From the NCBI GenBank assembly GCA_948474755.1, contig CAOLHI010002553.1:124001-188000 (forward strand): DNA of 64,000 bases, read 5' to 3'. Of this stretch, positions 1 to 9,240 are shown piece by piece. Under the pieces are notes generated by a model. That model did no database searches. It saw only the letters and a list, made by a program, of their open reading frames with translations, and had not been told where the DNA came from. Origin of the DNA: Ctenosaura bakeri (taxonomy: Eukaryota; Chordata; Lepidosauria; Squamata; Iguanidae). Every line of letters begins with the position of its first letter. The first letter of the stretch is position 1. The position numbers and the translations under genes were made by a program.

Positions 1-1
1 G

Positions 2-3
<2 letters not shown>

Positions 4-51
<48 letters not shown>
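4..51. repeat. (ATC)16 microsatellite
   Basis: Sixteen uninterrupted ATC units are visible at the left edge. It is a simple trinucleotide array with no open-frame context that would suggest a coding His or Asp run. Confidence 0.97.
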
Positions 52-54
<3 letters not shown>

Positions 55-800
55 GGACCAGACACACTAATAACCTCATATAGAGGGATATATCAGAGAA
101 GGAGGAGCAATGTGAATTTGAAAGGAAAAGTAAAGGGCCAACCACCAGCCCATGTCTACACTTCTTTTTGAGGCAAATAATAGATGGCCACATTAGTGCT
201 AGACAGCTTTGTACTTTTTGTTAGAGATGAGCTGAAGCACCTCATCTTCATGCAATCAAAAAGGACAGTTTTCAACGAGGTTTTCTTTTTAATGAGAAGG
301 TCTTCTTTTGTCAGCCACCATTCCAGTAGCCAGCTACCATGGTGGCAGAATTTATTTCCCCCAAAGTGAGTGATGCTACATCATCAAGTTGTATTGCTCA
401 GATAGACATTCTGTGCAAAAATTGAGGCTACCTTTTCTTTTCAGATGATGCTCAGTCAATGGACCTCAGATGGGGGTCAGGGGCACATGAGCCCCCTCAA
501 GCATAGACTAGAGGGACTGAGCATCCCCTCAAAATGATCAAGTAGCATTGAACCATCAAGACACCTATGTAGTCATATTCCCTCAGCGATTATCAATCAG
601 AAGCACTAAGCAATTATCAATCACAAGCACTAAGAAAAGGTGAAAAGAGGGAGGGAGCACAATATATTTTGTGTTTTTCAAGTAAGCAAAATTAATAACC
701 ACTCTCCTACTAATGGTCATTCCATACACATACCTTAAAACCAGTTCTGGGGGCCTGACTCCAAGATCCATGAGATGTAGCAATGACCACTAATTTGGCT
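52..800. other. Unrecognised non-coding stretch with a short tandem duplication
   Basis: I see no gene or known repeat here. A roughly 24-bp unit containing ATTATCAATCA and AAGCACTAAG occurs twice in tandem at about 587-634. The small open frames have no domain signature. Confidence 0.5.
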
Positions 801-804
801 TCAG

Positions 805-1945
805 AGGAGGATGAGACAAAGTTCCCCATGACATTCTTGCAAAGAAGCTAGTAAAATGCGGGCTGGACAGGGCTACTGTTAGTTGGATTTGTAATTGGTT
901 GACCGACCAAACCGAAAGGGTGATCACAAATGGCTGCTTTTCATCCTGGAGAGAAGTGACTAGTGGGGTGCCACAAGGTTCTGTCCTGGGACCGGAGCTG
1001 TTCAATATCTTCATCAATGACTTGGATGAAGGAATAGAGGGTATGCTCATCAAATTTGCAGATGACACCAAATTGGGAGGGGTTGCTAATACACCAGAGG
1101 ACAGGATCAAAATTCAAAATGACCTGGACAGATTGGAAAGCTACGCCAAGGCTAACAAAATGAAATTCAACAGAGAGAAGTGTAAGGTCCTATGCTTAGG
1201 TAGAAAAAATAGAATACAGAAATATAGGATGGGGGACACGTGGTTGGATAGCAGTACGTGTGAAAGGGATCTAGGAGTCTTCATAGACCACAAGCTGGGC
1301 ATGAGTCAGCAGTGTGATGCAGCGGCCAAGAAAGCCAATGCAATTCTCGGCTGCATCAATAGGAGTATGGTGTCTAGATCAAAGGAGATACTGGTACCAC
1401 TCTACTCTGCTTTGGCTAGACCTCATCTTGAATACTGTGTCCAGTTCTGGGCACCCCAATCCAAGAAGGACATGGTCAAGCTGGAGCAAGTCCAGAGGAG
1501 GGCAACCAAAATGGTGAGGGGCCTGGACATCATGCCCTATGATGATAGACTTAGAGAGCTGGGGATGTTTAGTCTGCAGAAGAGAAGGGTAAGAGGAGAC
1601 ATGACAGCCATGTTTAAATATCTGAAGGGATGCCATGTAGAGGAGGGAGAGGGCTTGTTTTCTGCTCCTTCAGAGACCAGGACAAGGAGCAATGGATTCA
1701 AGCTGCAGGAAAGGAGATTCTACCTGAACCTCAGGAAGAACTTCCTGACGGTCAGGGCTGTCCGGCAGTGGAATATGCTGCCTCAGAGTGTAGTGGAGTC
1801 TCATTCTTTGGAGGTTTTTAAGCAGAGGCTGGATGGCCATCTGTCGGGAGTGCTTTGAGGGTGTTCCTGCATGGCAGGGGGTTGGACTGGATGGCCCGTG
1901 TGGTGTCTTCCAACTCTACATTTCTATGATTCTATGATTCTGTGA
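805..1945 (+). mobile_element. 5'-truncated CR1 LINE insertion
   Basis: The insertion holds the RT fragment, a short 3' UTR of about 64 bp containing the typical TGGACTGGATGG stretch, and the octamer-type end ATTCTATGATTCTATGATTC at 1922-1945, which is the hallmark CR1 terminus instead of poly(A). The left boundary is set by the loss of RT similarity just before 815 and is accurate to roughly 15 bp. I could not identify a target duplication, which is usual for CR1. Confidence 0.93.
815..1858 (+). CDS. CR1 LINE ORF2, C-terminal half of reverse transcriptase (5'-truncated)
   Basis: The frame is open for 348 codons from 815 to a TGA at 1856-1858; a stop at 812-814 marks the break upstream. It begins inside the RT fingers at KVPHDIL, continues through NWLTDQTERV and GVPQGSVLGPELFN, reaches the catalytic FADD box at nt 1054-1065, and ends with the CR1-type C-terminus (RPHLEYCVQFWAP, QRRATKMVRGL, RQWNMLP). 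These motifs identify CR1 ORF2 directly; a complete CR1 ORF2 is around 900 residues, so the endonuclease and N-terminal RT are missing. No start codon is real here: the fragment is a product of 5' truncation at insertion. The uninterrupted frame suggests a fairly young copy. It cannot move by itself. Confidence 0.95.
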   Translation, partial: DKVPHDILAKKLVKCGLDRATVSWICNWLTDQTERVITNGCFSSWREVTSGVPQGSVLGPELFNIFINDLDEGIEGMLIKFADDTKLGGVANTPEDRIKIQNDLDRLESYAKANKMKFNREKCKVLCLGRKNRIQKYRMGDTWLDSSTCERDLGVFIDHKLGMSQQCDAAAKKANAILGCINRSMVSRSKEILVPLYSALARPHLEYCVQFWAPQSKKDMVKLEQVQRRATKMVRGLDIMPYDDRLRELGMFSLQKRRVRGDMTAMFKYLKGCHVEEGEGLFSAPSETRTRSNGFKLQERRFYLNLRKNFLTVRAVRQWNMLPQSVVESHSLEVFKQRLDGHLSGVL

Positions 1946-2386
1946 GATGTATTCATGGGGGAGACAAGACTACTAATCATGACATCCAAATGCTGTCTCC
2001 AGGATTAGGGGCAATGTGCTATTGTTGTTGGTGGAGGAAGGGAGAAGGGACTATTGCCCTTGTATTTCATTTGTGGGCTTTCCAGAGGAATCCAGTTAGC
2101 CAATGTGAAAAACAAGATGGTGGTCTGATCCTGCATCACTCCTCTCATGTATATGAAACCAGTGCTACAAAGAAGGTGCATGCTAGGATTGAGTGAGTGC
2201 AGCCAGCAACCACCAAAAAGGCCCTTTACCCCAATTCAGACAAAGTTTCTTCATTAAAAAACTTCAGTTCAACACTAGTTTTAATGTGTTGTCTTCTACT
2301 TTGTTGTCACTGTTGCTACTAGTTGTAGATCATCTCAAGGGCTCATGTGATCTGAAACTTGCAAGATAAAAGCTACAGACGGATAT
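1946..2386. other. Unrecognised non-coding stretch
   Basis: Nothing recognisable beyond short open frames without similarity to any family I know. Confidence 0.5.
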
Positions 2387-2411
2387 AGATGGATGGATGG
2401 ATGGATGGATG

Positions 2412-2470
<59 letters not shown>
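2387..2470. repeat. (GATG)n(GATA)n compound microsatellite
   Basis: Five or six GATG units pass into about fourteen GATA units without interruption. Confidence 0.97.
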
Positions 2471-2471
<1 letters not shown>

Positions 2472-4076
2472 CCTAATAAGAGAAGGAGAGAAACAGAGTT
2501 TTGAACTTGTTCCCGTCATGCTCAGTGCATTCTGTCCTATACTCCTTGCTTCATGCATTACTGTAAAGCTAAATCTGCTCACTGTCCTTGCTGATCCCAA
2601 TGTCTGCTGTGACAAGCAAAGTTGGCACACTCAACAGTGGCCAAAGGAGCCACTGAACCTGATCACAGTAAACTCAGTGGGAGGTGCTCTTGGGAAATCA
2701 TGGGTGGGAAATAAGCTGTTATTATCAATCTGTAATGAATGTAGATGAGATCTAGTTTGCATCCCATGCAGACATGTCTGAGAAAATATAGATACTTGAA
2801 AAATGCACATAGAAAAAGGTGAACATTTCAAACGAGTGCAAAAACACAGAACAAGCACATTTTGATCAACATAGTGTGTATGTAAGCAGAAGCTATGTGT
2901 CTAATTTGAAAAACATGCACAAAAATGTGCACATTTTCAAAACACATCTCCCCATTGTGTCGCTGAATTGAAAAACAGCAACAAAGGCTGGAAGCATGAA
3001 CAGGCTGAATGTGGAAGTGAAATAAAGAGATGCAGATATGATAGATATAAACATCCCTGCTCTCAGAAGAGTGGACACAGATTCTAGCACTGGTTCCACA
3101 GAACTCTTAGAGAGGCACTATGAACCAAGTGCATAGCCCCACTCGGAGTTATATTCCTTGGTAAAACAGAATGTTGGCAACTGACTTACATATACCTAGA
3201 CTGTGAATATTGGTGCTCTTGTTAAAAAATGTCATGTACTATACAAATGAGATTAAATCAAGGCAGGGCTTTGCCTAAAGCCTTGAGTATGAGTCTTCCG
3301 AAGGTAACAGCTTTCATTATGAGCAAATACTGCCACCCCTTGATTTTCAAGCACATATACATATAATCTTTGTCATTGTCCCTTCACCAGCATCTCCCTG
3401 AATGACTCCAAAAAAGTTAAGGGGGGTGCTTCCCCCTCCCCCCATGAGGGCTGGCATAGTTTTTTTAACTCACAAATATCCTCCTACATCATAGTGAGAG
3501 GCTGTGGAGAGCCTTGCCATTATTATGAGTGGAAGGCAGGTTTTTTAAAAAATTATTATTATAATAAAGACAGGAAAAAAAGCATAACTACTCCTGTCAA
3601 CTAAACTAAGCTAAGCTAAGCCAAGTTACACACACACACACACACACACAATTTCTCCAAAAAATTACTTCCTTCCCAATCTTTTGGAAGGAATTCCTCT
3701 CATTCCAAAGCAGGGAGTAACATTAGGCTCTCAAAATCTTTTGGCTTACAGTTCCCATCAGACCTACCCATTATAGCCAATGGAACAGGCTGGGTGGGGA
3801 CGGGGATTATAGTCCAAAGATTTGAAGGACTCACAGTTCAAAGTAGGGATGGAGAAGGGATGGCCTGAAGGCTGCATGTGATTCCCCAAGGCCATTTCTG
3901 TGGACCTCAGGAGAATCTGCAGCCCACAGACACTCCTCAGGGAGGCCTGATAAACAATTTCCCCATGTTTCTCTTCCAGATGTTACACTTCATGCTCTTA
4001 GAGTCAGCAAACTTTAATATGTCTATATTTTCTAAATGCTAGGTTGCAAGCTATTATATAAGAGTTTAGGCACAGC
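2471..4076. other. Mostly unrecognised non-coding sequence
   Basis: It contains an (AC)n tract at 3628-3650. At about 3740-3845 lies a degenerate stretch with internal inverted similarity (acagttcccatcag, then ttatagtcc) that resembles the common amniote 'actacaactcccat' dispersed repeat. No coding signature was seen. Confidence 0.45.
3628..3650. repeat. (AC)n microsatellite
   Basis: About eleven AC units; a few CTAAG units precede it. Confidence 0.95.
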
Positions 4077-4078
4077 AT

Positions 4079-4110
<32 letters not shown>

Positions 4111-4140
4111 TATGCTGTCTTTCTCTCAGAGTGGGACTCA
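4077..4140 (-). mobile_element. L2-clade LINE 3' terminus (antisense) with (TTTA)n
   Basis: Read on the minus strand it ends in GAGTCCCACTCTGAGAGAAA followed by an (AAAT)n-like tail. The same terminal sequence occurs on the plus strand at 30507-30526 after an L2-type RT remnant, which supports the assignment. Only the terminus can be recognised. Confidence 0.6.
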
Positions 4141-4481
4141 ACAAACTTTCTGTTTGTTTCTTTTCTGTACTGTATCCACTTTCTTTCGGTACCACTTCAG
4201 TTGGCAGCCATATTCTCTCTTCTCTCTCTCTCCTCCATAAGACCATATATTTGATTTATGGACAAGTATGGTATATAAAACTACTTTCATATATTTTACA
4301 AAGAAAACTAAGCTCATTTTCCCCCTCTGCCAGATGTTGCAGGTGTAGGGGGGGGCATGGGACTGGTTGTTCAGCTTCTGTCTTGCCAACTTATTACTCT
4401 GCTTGTGAACTCCAATACTGTCTAGCTTTCCAAAAGAGGAAGCCTTTTCTCAAAACCAGAAATAAGTTCTAGTCACTTCCT

Positions 4482-4740
4482 TTTTTAAAAAAATTTATTT
4501 TTATTAAAGTTATAACAAACAGTATTTACAAATAATCATTCTTTCTTTTTATAAATATATAAGAAACAGAAAGAATTATATACAATCAAAAGTATATACC
4601 TATATACCTATAAATTTATATACCTATCCAACAACTAATTCTATTTTTATTTCTTATTTTTCTATTGATCTTCTATCTTAATCTACATAAATAGATAACT
4701 CTATATAATTTATGTATCTTTTTTTAAAAAAGAAAAAAAA
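4482..4740 (-). mobile_element. Probable L1 3' UTR fragment (antisense)
   Basis: The very AT-rich segment opens with a T/A run and TTTTTATTAAAG, like the tail of the better L1 at 59482. It ends near an A-rich run at 4723-4740. There is no coding part, so the call rests on composition and end structure only. Confidence 0.35.
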
Positions 4741-5304
4741 TCTGTTCTCAAAAGAGTCCAGAGAGGGCCAAAACTGCAGTGAAATTTCCCTCTAGAAGGT
4801 GCAGTGGGCATTTTGAGAAAAAGTAAATAAATTCAAAACAATTTTTGGGGGGTGGATTGCAAAGTCCAGTAAAAGACATAAACAACCATCAGTTTTGAGA
4901 ATTTTCCCACCTCCGTTCTAAAACAAGTTGGGTACACAGGTGTTTGACTTCAACCTCTAGAAGCCCAAGTCAGCATAGCCAATGGTCAGGCACTTGGAGG
5001 TGTCTTAACACCTCAGGAATCTAGAAACATAGACTCCCACCTGGAGCTTCTGTTGGTGAGCACATATGCAAAGCTTTCTCTGCAGCAACACTTTGGTCAT
5101 GGAATTCCCTCCCAAGGAAAATCAAGCTGGTTCCATCCATATTTAGCTTCTGGGAGGCAGCCGAGACTGTATTTTTCCTCATGGTCTTTGGTCCTTAAAA
5201 CCAGACTTCTGTTAATGTTTTAATTTTGTGGCTTTTTAAAATTGGTTTTTAAAAATCATTTATATATGACATAAAATTGAAGGCTTTCACAGTCAGAATC
5301 CATC
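4741..5304. other. Unrecognised stretch with a dispersed-repeat trace
   Basis: At about 4945-4995 (gacttcaacctctagaagcc, then tcagcatagccaatggtcag) it resembles the same amniote dispersed repeat family seen near 3.8 kb. Nothing else is recognised. Confidence 0.4.
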
Positions 5305-5408
5305 GGTTGTTGTGGGATTTCCGGGCTTTGAGGCCATGTTCTATTGGTATTTTCTAGGAGAAAATACTAATAGAACACGGCCTCAAAGCCCGAAAACCCA
5401 CAACAACC
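5305..5408. repeat. Near-perfect 104-bp palindrome, possibly Penelope-like terminus
   Basis: The left arm 5305-5355 and right arm 5358-5408 are reverse complements apart from about five positions, with a loop of 2-3 nt at ATTTTCTAGGAGAAAAT. The arm sequence (GGTTGTTGTGGG, CCGGGCTTTGAGGCC) and the flank GAAGGCTTTCAC look like a very common squamate repeat that I recall, without certainty, as the end of a Penelope-like element. Such elements often carry inverted terminal repeats. The conserved part that would normally follow the arm (cctgacgtttcgcc in my recollection) is absent. Confidence 0.7.
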
Positions 5409-5589
5409 CATTTATATTTGCTTTTGAAGTATTTCTTCCCAGGTAGGAGTTCTAGTTGGCTGAGAGGCAACAAACAAATAGTCTTAATAATAAATAAATA
5501 ACTCACTGGGCAACCTAGTTTGCAAAACAGCAGTCTAAAACTTCACCTCATGTTTAGTGAGGTCACCAAAATTCCTCTACTGTAACATA

Positions 5590-5685
5590 GGTCTTTTTCT
5601 CACTAGATTGTTATAGCACGATTATTTGACTTTCAACATCCTATGGAATCCTGGGGTTTGCAGTCTAGGGAGAGGCCTCACAGGA
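5590..5685. mobile_element. Half-copy of the 202-bp fold-back MITE
   Basis: It contains TTGTTATAGCACGATTATT followed by CTTTCAACATCCTATGGAAT, the left arm of the family described at 52834-53035. The right arm is not present. Confidence 0.7.
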
Positions 5686-6926
5686 CCACCTCCATCGTAT
5701 CCATGTCCACCTTCATTTCTATTGGTGCCTGTTTAGTGTGTATGGGGGGAGGGAATCATCCCATAGTTGCACCCATGACAACTACAGTTCCTCAGCAAGA
5801 AGGAAAGGTAGTCTGCATGTTTTTGAACATTCTTTATTATTACTGAATTCCCGTCTTTTAAAAACAAATCCACAAGCAATTCATTGGTTCCTTTTTAGGC
5901 AGACATGTTTCTGCCACATTGAATTCCTCCTCAGCTATAAGAAAGGACCACTGTTTTCTTAATGATACAAATGCAATTATTTCCTGTGGTTTGTCTCACT
6001 GCTTATGTTCTCCGGAGACATGTACTTCACACATTTACTTTCTGTTGCTTGCAGAATTAGTTTGGTTGGCTTCACTGTTATCTTCCTGAATACACTGGTC
6101 TACCAGAAACTACTTCTAACTCCTGATTCATGCCCAGAAGTCTCTGAAATTTGGAAGGTATACAGCAGTTTGGCCTAATGGACAGAATCAAGATCATATT
6201 ACCCCTCTGCTCCAGTGGAGCAGAGATTTTAATTTGTTGTACAGTTACCTGGAAGTGAGCCTCTTTGAATACAATGGAACTTTCTTCTGCATAGCCATCT
6301 AGAGGACTGGGCAATAAAATGCTCAAAATAATCTTGATTCACAGTGGGTAATATAGGAAAAACCTGTTTGAGCAAAGTGACAATTTCCCACATTATTCAT
6401 TGATTGCAGTGGATGGCATGAAACCTGCCAAAAGCAAGTGATGAATCAGCTATACACTTTTTTAAAAAATAAATAGGACCTAATTTCCATTACAGTACAT
6501 CTGTGTGCAGCCAAACCCAAAGAAGGCTATTCTATCAAGCATAATTTTCATTAAAAATAGACATTGCATAAATCATTGAGAATGTCTGGGAAATTATTTA
6601 TGGTCCTATATTATAAAAAAGATGGACTTTCTATTTGCTGTCATCAACGTAACAGAATATGCATTGCTTACTAACACTAATATTAAATTTAAATATATTT
6701 GAAAAATTACCATAGTAGTCATATTTTGTATTAGTGATAGTATCATTTCAGATTTTGTCTAATTTTTGCATGAAAGGCTTTCAGTGCTGTCTCTGGGATA
6801 GAAATCTTGATCTCACCTCCATAATTTGAGCCCAAATTAGTCAGAGTGCAAGCACCTGCATTCTTCAGCAATGGGTGAGAAAACATGGGTTGTTTTGTTT
6901 GTTTGTTTTAAAGAATACAGCTCTTG
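5686..6926. other. Unrecognised non-coding stretch
   Basis: AT-rich sequence with no repeat family or coding signature that I can name. Confidence 0.5.
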
Positions 6927-7034
6927 GGCCATTTCTGCACTAGACTGTTATAGTGCTAAACTGCAAAGCCCAGAATTCCATAGGATGTTGAAAGCAGAAT
7001 AATAGCGCTATAACAGTCTAATATGGAAATGACC
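6927..7034. mobile_element. Short fold-back MITE (108 bp, internally deleted)
   Basis: The termini GGCCATTTCTGCACTAGAC and, inverted, GTCTAATATGGAAATGACC bracket two short arms; the centre of the 202-bp form is missing. The flanks are TTG on the left and TTA on the right, consistent with a decayed 3-bp target duplication. Confidence 0.8.
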
Positions 7035-7124
7035 TTAGACTCACTCCCACACACACAAACATGACCATTGATTATGCATGTTTCAGTCTTTAAGATCTTT
7101 GATTTTGTGGTCCTTGAGACCTAG

Positions 7125-7262
7125 GGCCTTTCTGACCTACACTGTTATAGTGCTATTATTCCACTTTCAACATCCTATGGAAGGCTGGGGTGTGTAGTTT
7201 ACTGAGGCCAAAGAGCTCCCTGGCTGAGAATTCTAAATGCCCCTCCCTCAACTGCAAACTCC
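7125..7262. mobile_element. Partial copy of the 202-bp fold-back MITE
   Basis: It starts GGGCCTTTCTGACCTACACT and continues with TTATAGTGCTATTATTCCAC and AACATCCTATGGAA. The right arm is truncated after the 'ctgcaaactcc' segment near 7262. Confidence 0.78.
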
Positions 7263-7774
7263 AGATTATAAATAGGGGAAGCATGTGTATAGTTGTAAAA
7301 ATATGCAAAAAGACCACTATATTAAAGATTTGTTTACAAAAATGTTAGAAGTATGCAACATTGCATACAGAAATGCAAACATTTGTATAAAGTTTCAGTG
7401 TGTTTTCAGATGGATTTTTTTTTTTTAAAGTAACACATTGATTTAGTAATGGAGTAAAATGAAGTTAAATCAGGGAAGATAAAAAAAAATTTAGAAGTCA
7501 AAACTGAGATAATCATTCATCCTGACTCCCAAGGTGTCAAGCCTAGTTTGAAAAGAGTCAAGGGCACTTTACAAAGGACAAAGTACCATTATTTTGAGAT
7601 GGTTACTTACTTGGAAAAATCTGGCAATAAGAATGGACTGACAAAATGATTCAGAATGGTAACATTCCAAGAAAATGGTAAAGACCTAAAAAAAAGTCTC
7701 TTCCAAAGTTAGATAACACAAAGGGAAGATGGTGGCTAATGCCAGGATGAATAAGGATTTCACTGTCCCCATCA
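7263..7774. other. Unrecognised AT-rich stretch
   Basis: No family recognised. It includes short T and A homopolymers only. Confidence 0.5.
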
Positions 7775-7940
7775 ACATAAGAAGCTGCTTTATACTGTTG
7801 ACCCATTTATAGCAGTGCTATCTACTGGGATAGCTCTCCAGGGCCTCAGAAAAAGTTTTTTTTTTCCCCATCACCTACTTCTGATCTTTTAAGTTAGACA
7901 TGTGAAGAATGAACTTGGAACTTCTGGCCTTTAAAGCAAT
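7775..7940 (-). mobile_element. Degraded MIR-like tRNA-SINE (antisense)
   Basis: Minus-strand reading gives a tail of the form ATAAAGCAGCTTCTTATGTT and upstream CTGGAGAGCTATCCCAGTAG, matching the common amniote SINE whose 3' part reads 'gactcagtataaggcagctt'. The same tail is on the plus strand near 59075. The tRNA-like head is too eroded to delimit. Confidence 0.55.
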
Positions 7941-8500
7941 TGTGATGGCATGCAATAGAAGCATAGCATTATGATCTGCAACAGTGTGCTAAACTCATCC
8001 TGAACACTGCATCAGTACAGTACAGTAAATCAGCACAGACTTCTCTCTTGATGTCCAAAATACTTCTAGCAATGAGACTCTTCAGGATAGCATGGACAAA
8101 GGGAGGTTAAACTATCCATCCTAGGACCAAATTCCAATTAGAAACAATCTGCATTCTTCAAACCAACATTTTGGGAAAGTTGTTCCAGTTGACCAAAATA
8201 AACCAAATATTCAAACCCTATCTAGAAACATTTGCACTGACAAATGCAAATTACACATATCCCTAGCCCTGAGTAAGTCAAATGAAAATGACTCCAGTGA
8301 CAGAACAGCAGCTCAGTTCCTGAGTATAAGAGTTCATGCAACAATCTGAACCCAAGAACCAAGAATGCCTAAAGATTTCTGCAGAATAAACTGATTGCCA
8401 ATTTCAGAAAAACCAATAAAGGGTGTAATGCATAAATTCCAGTGACTGAGTAACAGTTGGGTAGTGCTGCTCAACTTAAGTTGCTGCCCAACCCATGAAA
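7941..8500. other. Unrecognised non-coding stretch
   Basis: Nothing recognised. A loose inverted repeat (gttgggtagtgctgctcaac with gttgctgcccaac) lies at about 8457-8492. Confidence 0.45.
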
Positions 8501-9240
8501 TGAAGAGACTACACATAGGGCTTGGGTTGAATTAGGGCAATTTATTAATGTATGCCTAATTAACATAGAGCTAGTAACGAACTTGAACTTAAACTTAGGC
8601 TTGAATTTGAACTTGACCTTGAACTTGATTTTGAACTTGTGACCTAAGAAAGGGGGTTGACGGAATGGGTAGGCTAAGGCAAGGGTCACCTCCAGACCTC
8701 TTCTCCAGCCCCCCTTGGGAGAGGGACCAGGCCCCGAAGCCAACCCATGAGGCTGGGTTAAAACTTCAGCTGGCCTTTTTCTGGAAGGTGAACCCCTTAA
8801 ACCAACCAAAAGGTGCCACAGGTACTCAGCAAAACCCTCAGACACCCCCCCCAGCCATGGAGACTTATTTAAAACCTGGTTAAAAATGCCACCTTATGAA
8901 GCCAATTGCCCAATCCCTTGGCACAGTGTAGGGTAGGCGACAAAAACCCCAAAGCAACCAGTAATCTTACAATGAATCCATAGAGTGGGTCACCGGCAAG
9001 CAAAGAGGCTGAAGAGGGGGCAGTGCAGCCCTAAAAGGGGGCTGCAGGCTTCGCCCCCTCCTTGTCCCACCACACAACACTTGTCGCATAGTGATTGTAT
9101 GTCTCCCCTTGTGGGAGGCCAGCAAAAGTGCCCCCCTGCTGCACATGGTTACATGAGCAGGGGAGACGAATTATATGTACATTCATATGCCCCCTTCTAA
9201 TGTCAAATATCAGTCAAGCTCTATCGTACTTGCAAAAGAC
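8501..9240 (-). mobile_element. GC-rich segment, possible LTR remnant (antisense)
   Basis: This segment is visibly richer in G+C than its surroundings, with C-runs and few AT blocks. On the minus strand a TTTTAAATAAGT box (around 8870) precedes an AATAAA at about 8540-8545 by roughly 330 bp, an arrangement seen in LTRs. No TG/CA termini, target duplication or primer site could be fixed, and no gag or pol similarity is present, so another unclassified repeat remains possible. Confidence 0.3.
8579..8640. repeat. Degenerate (TTGAAC)n hexamer array
   Basis: About ten imperfect copies of the hexamer, alternating ACTTGA with AATTTGA or ACTTAA variants. On the minus strand they give an alternating Lys-Phe peptide, which I take as a by-product of the array and not a protein. 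Confidence 0.85.

Noticed and set aside
5305..5408. Hammerhead ribozyme expected in Penelope-like termini
   Set aside because: The GAAAC and CTGA(T/G)GA core blocks are not present in the palindrome or flanks.
8471..8845. 124-codon minus-strand frame with a Lys-Phe alternating C-terminus
   Set aside because: The peptide pattern is produced by the hexamer array; codon use and position give no support for a gene.
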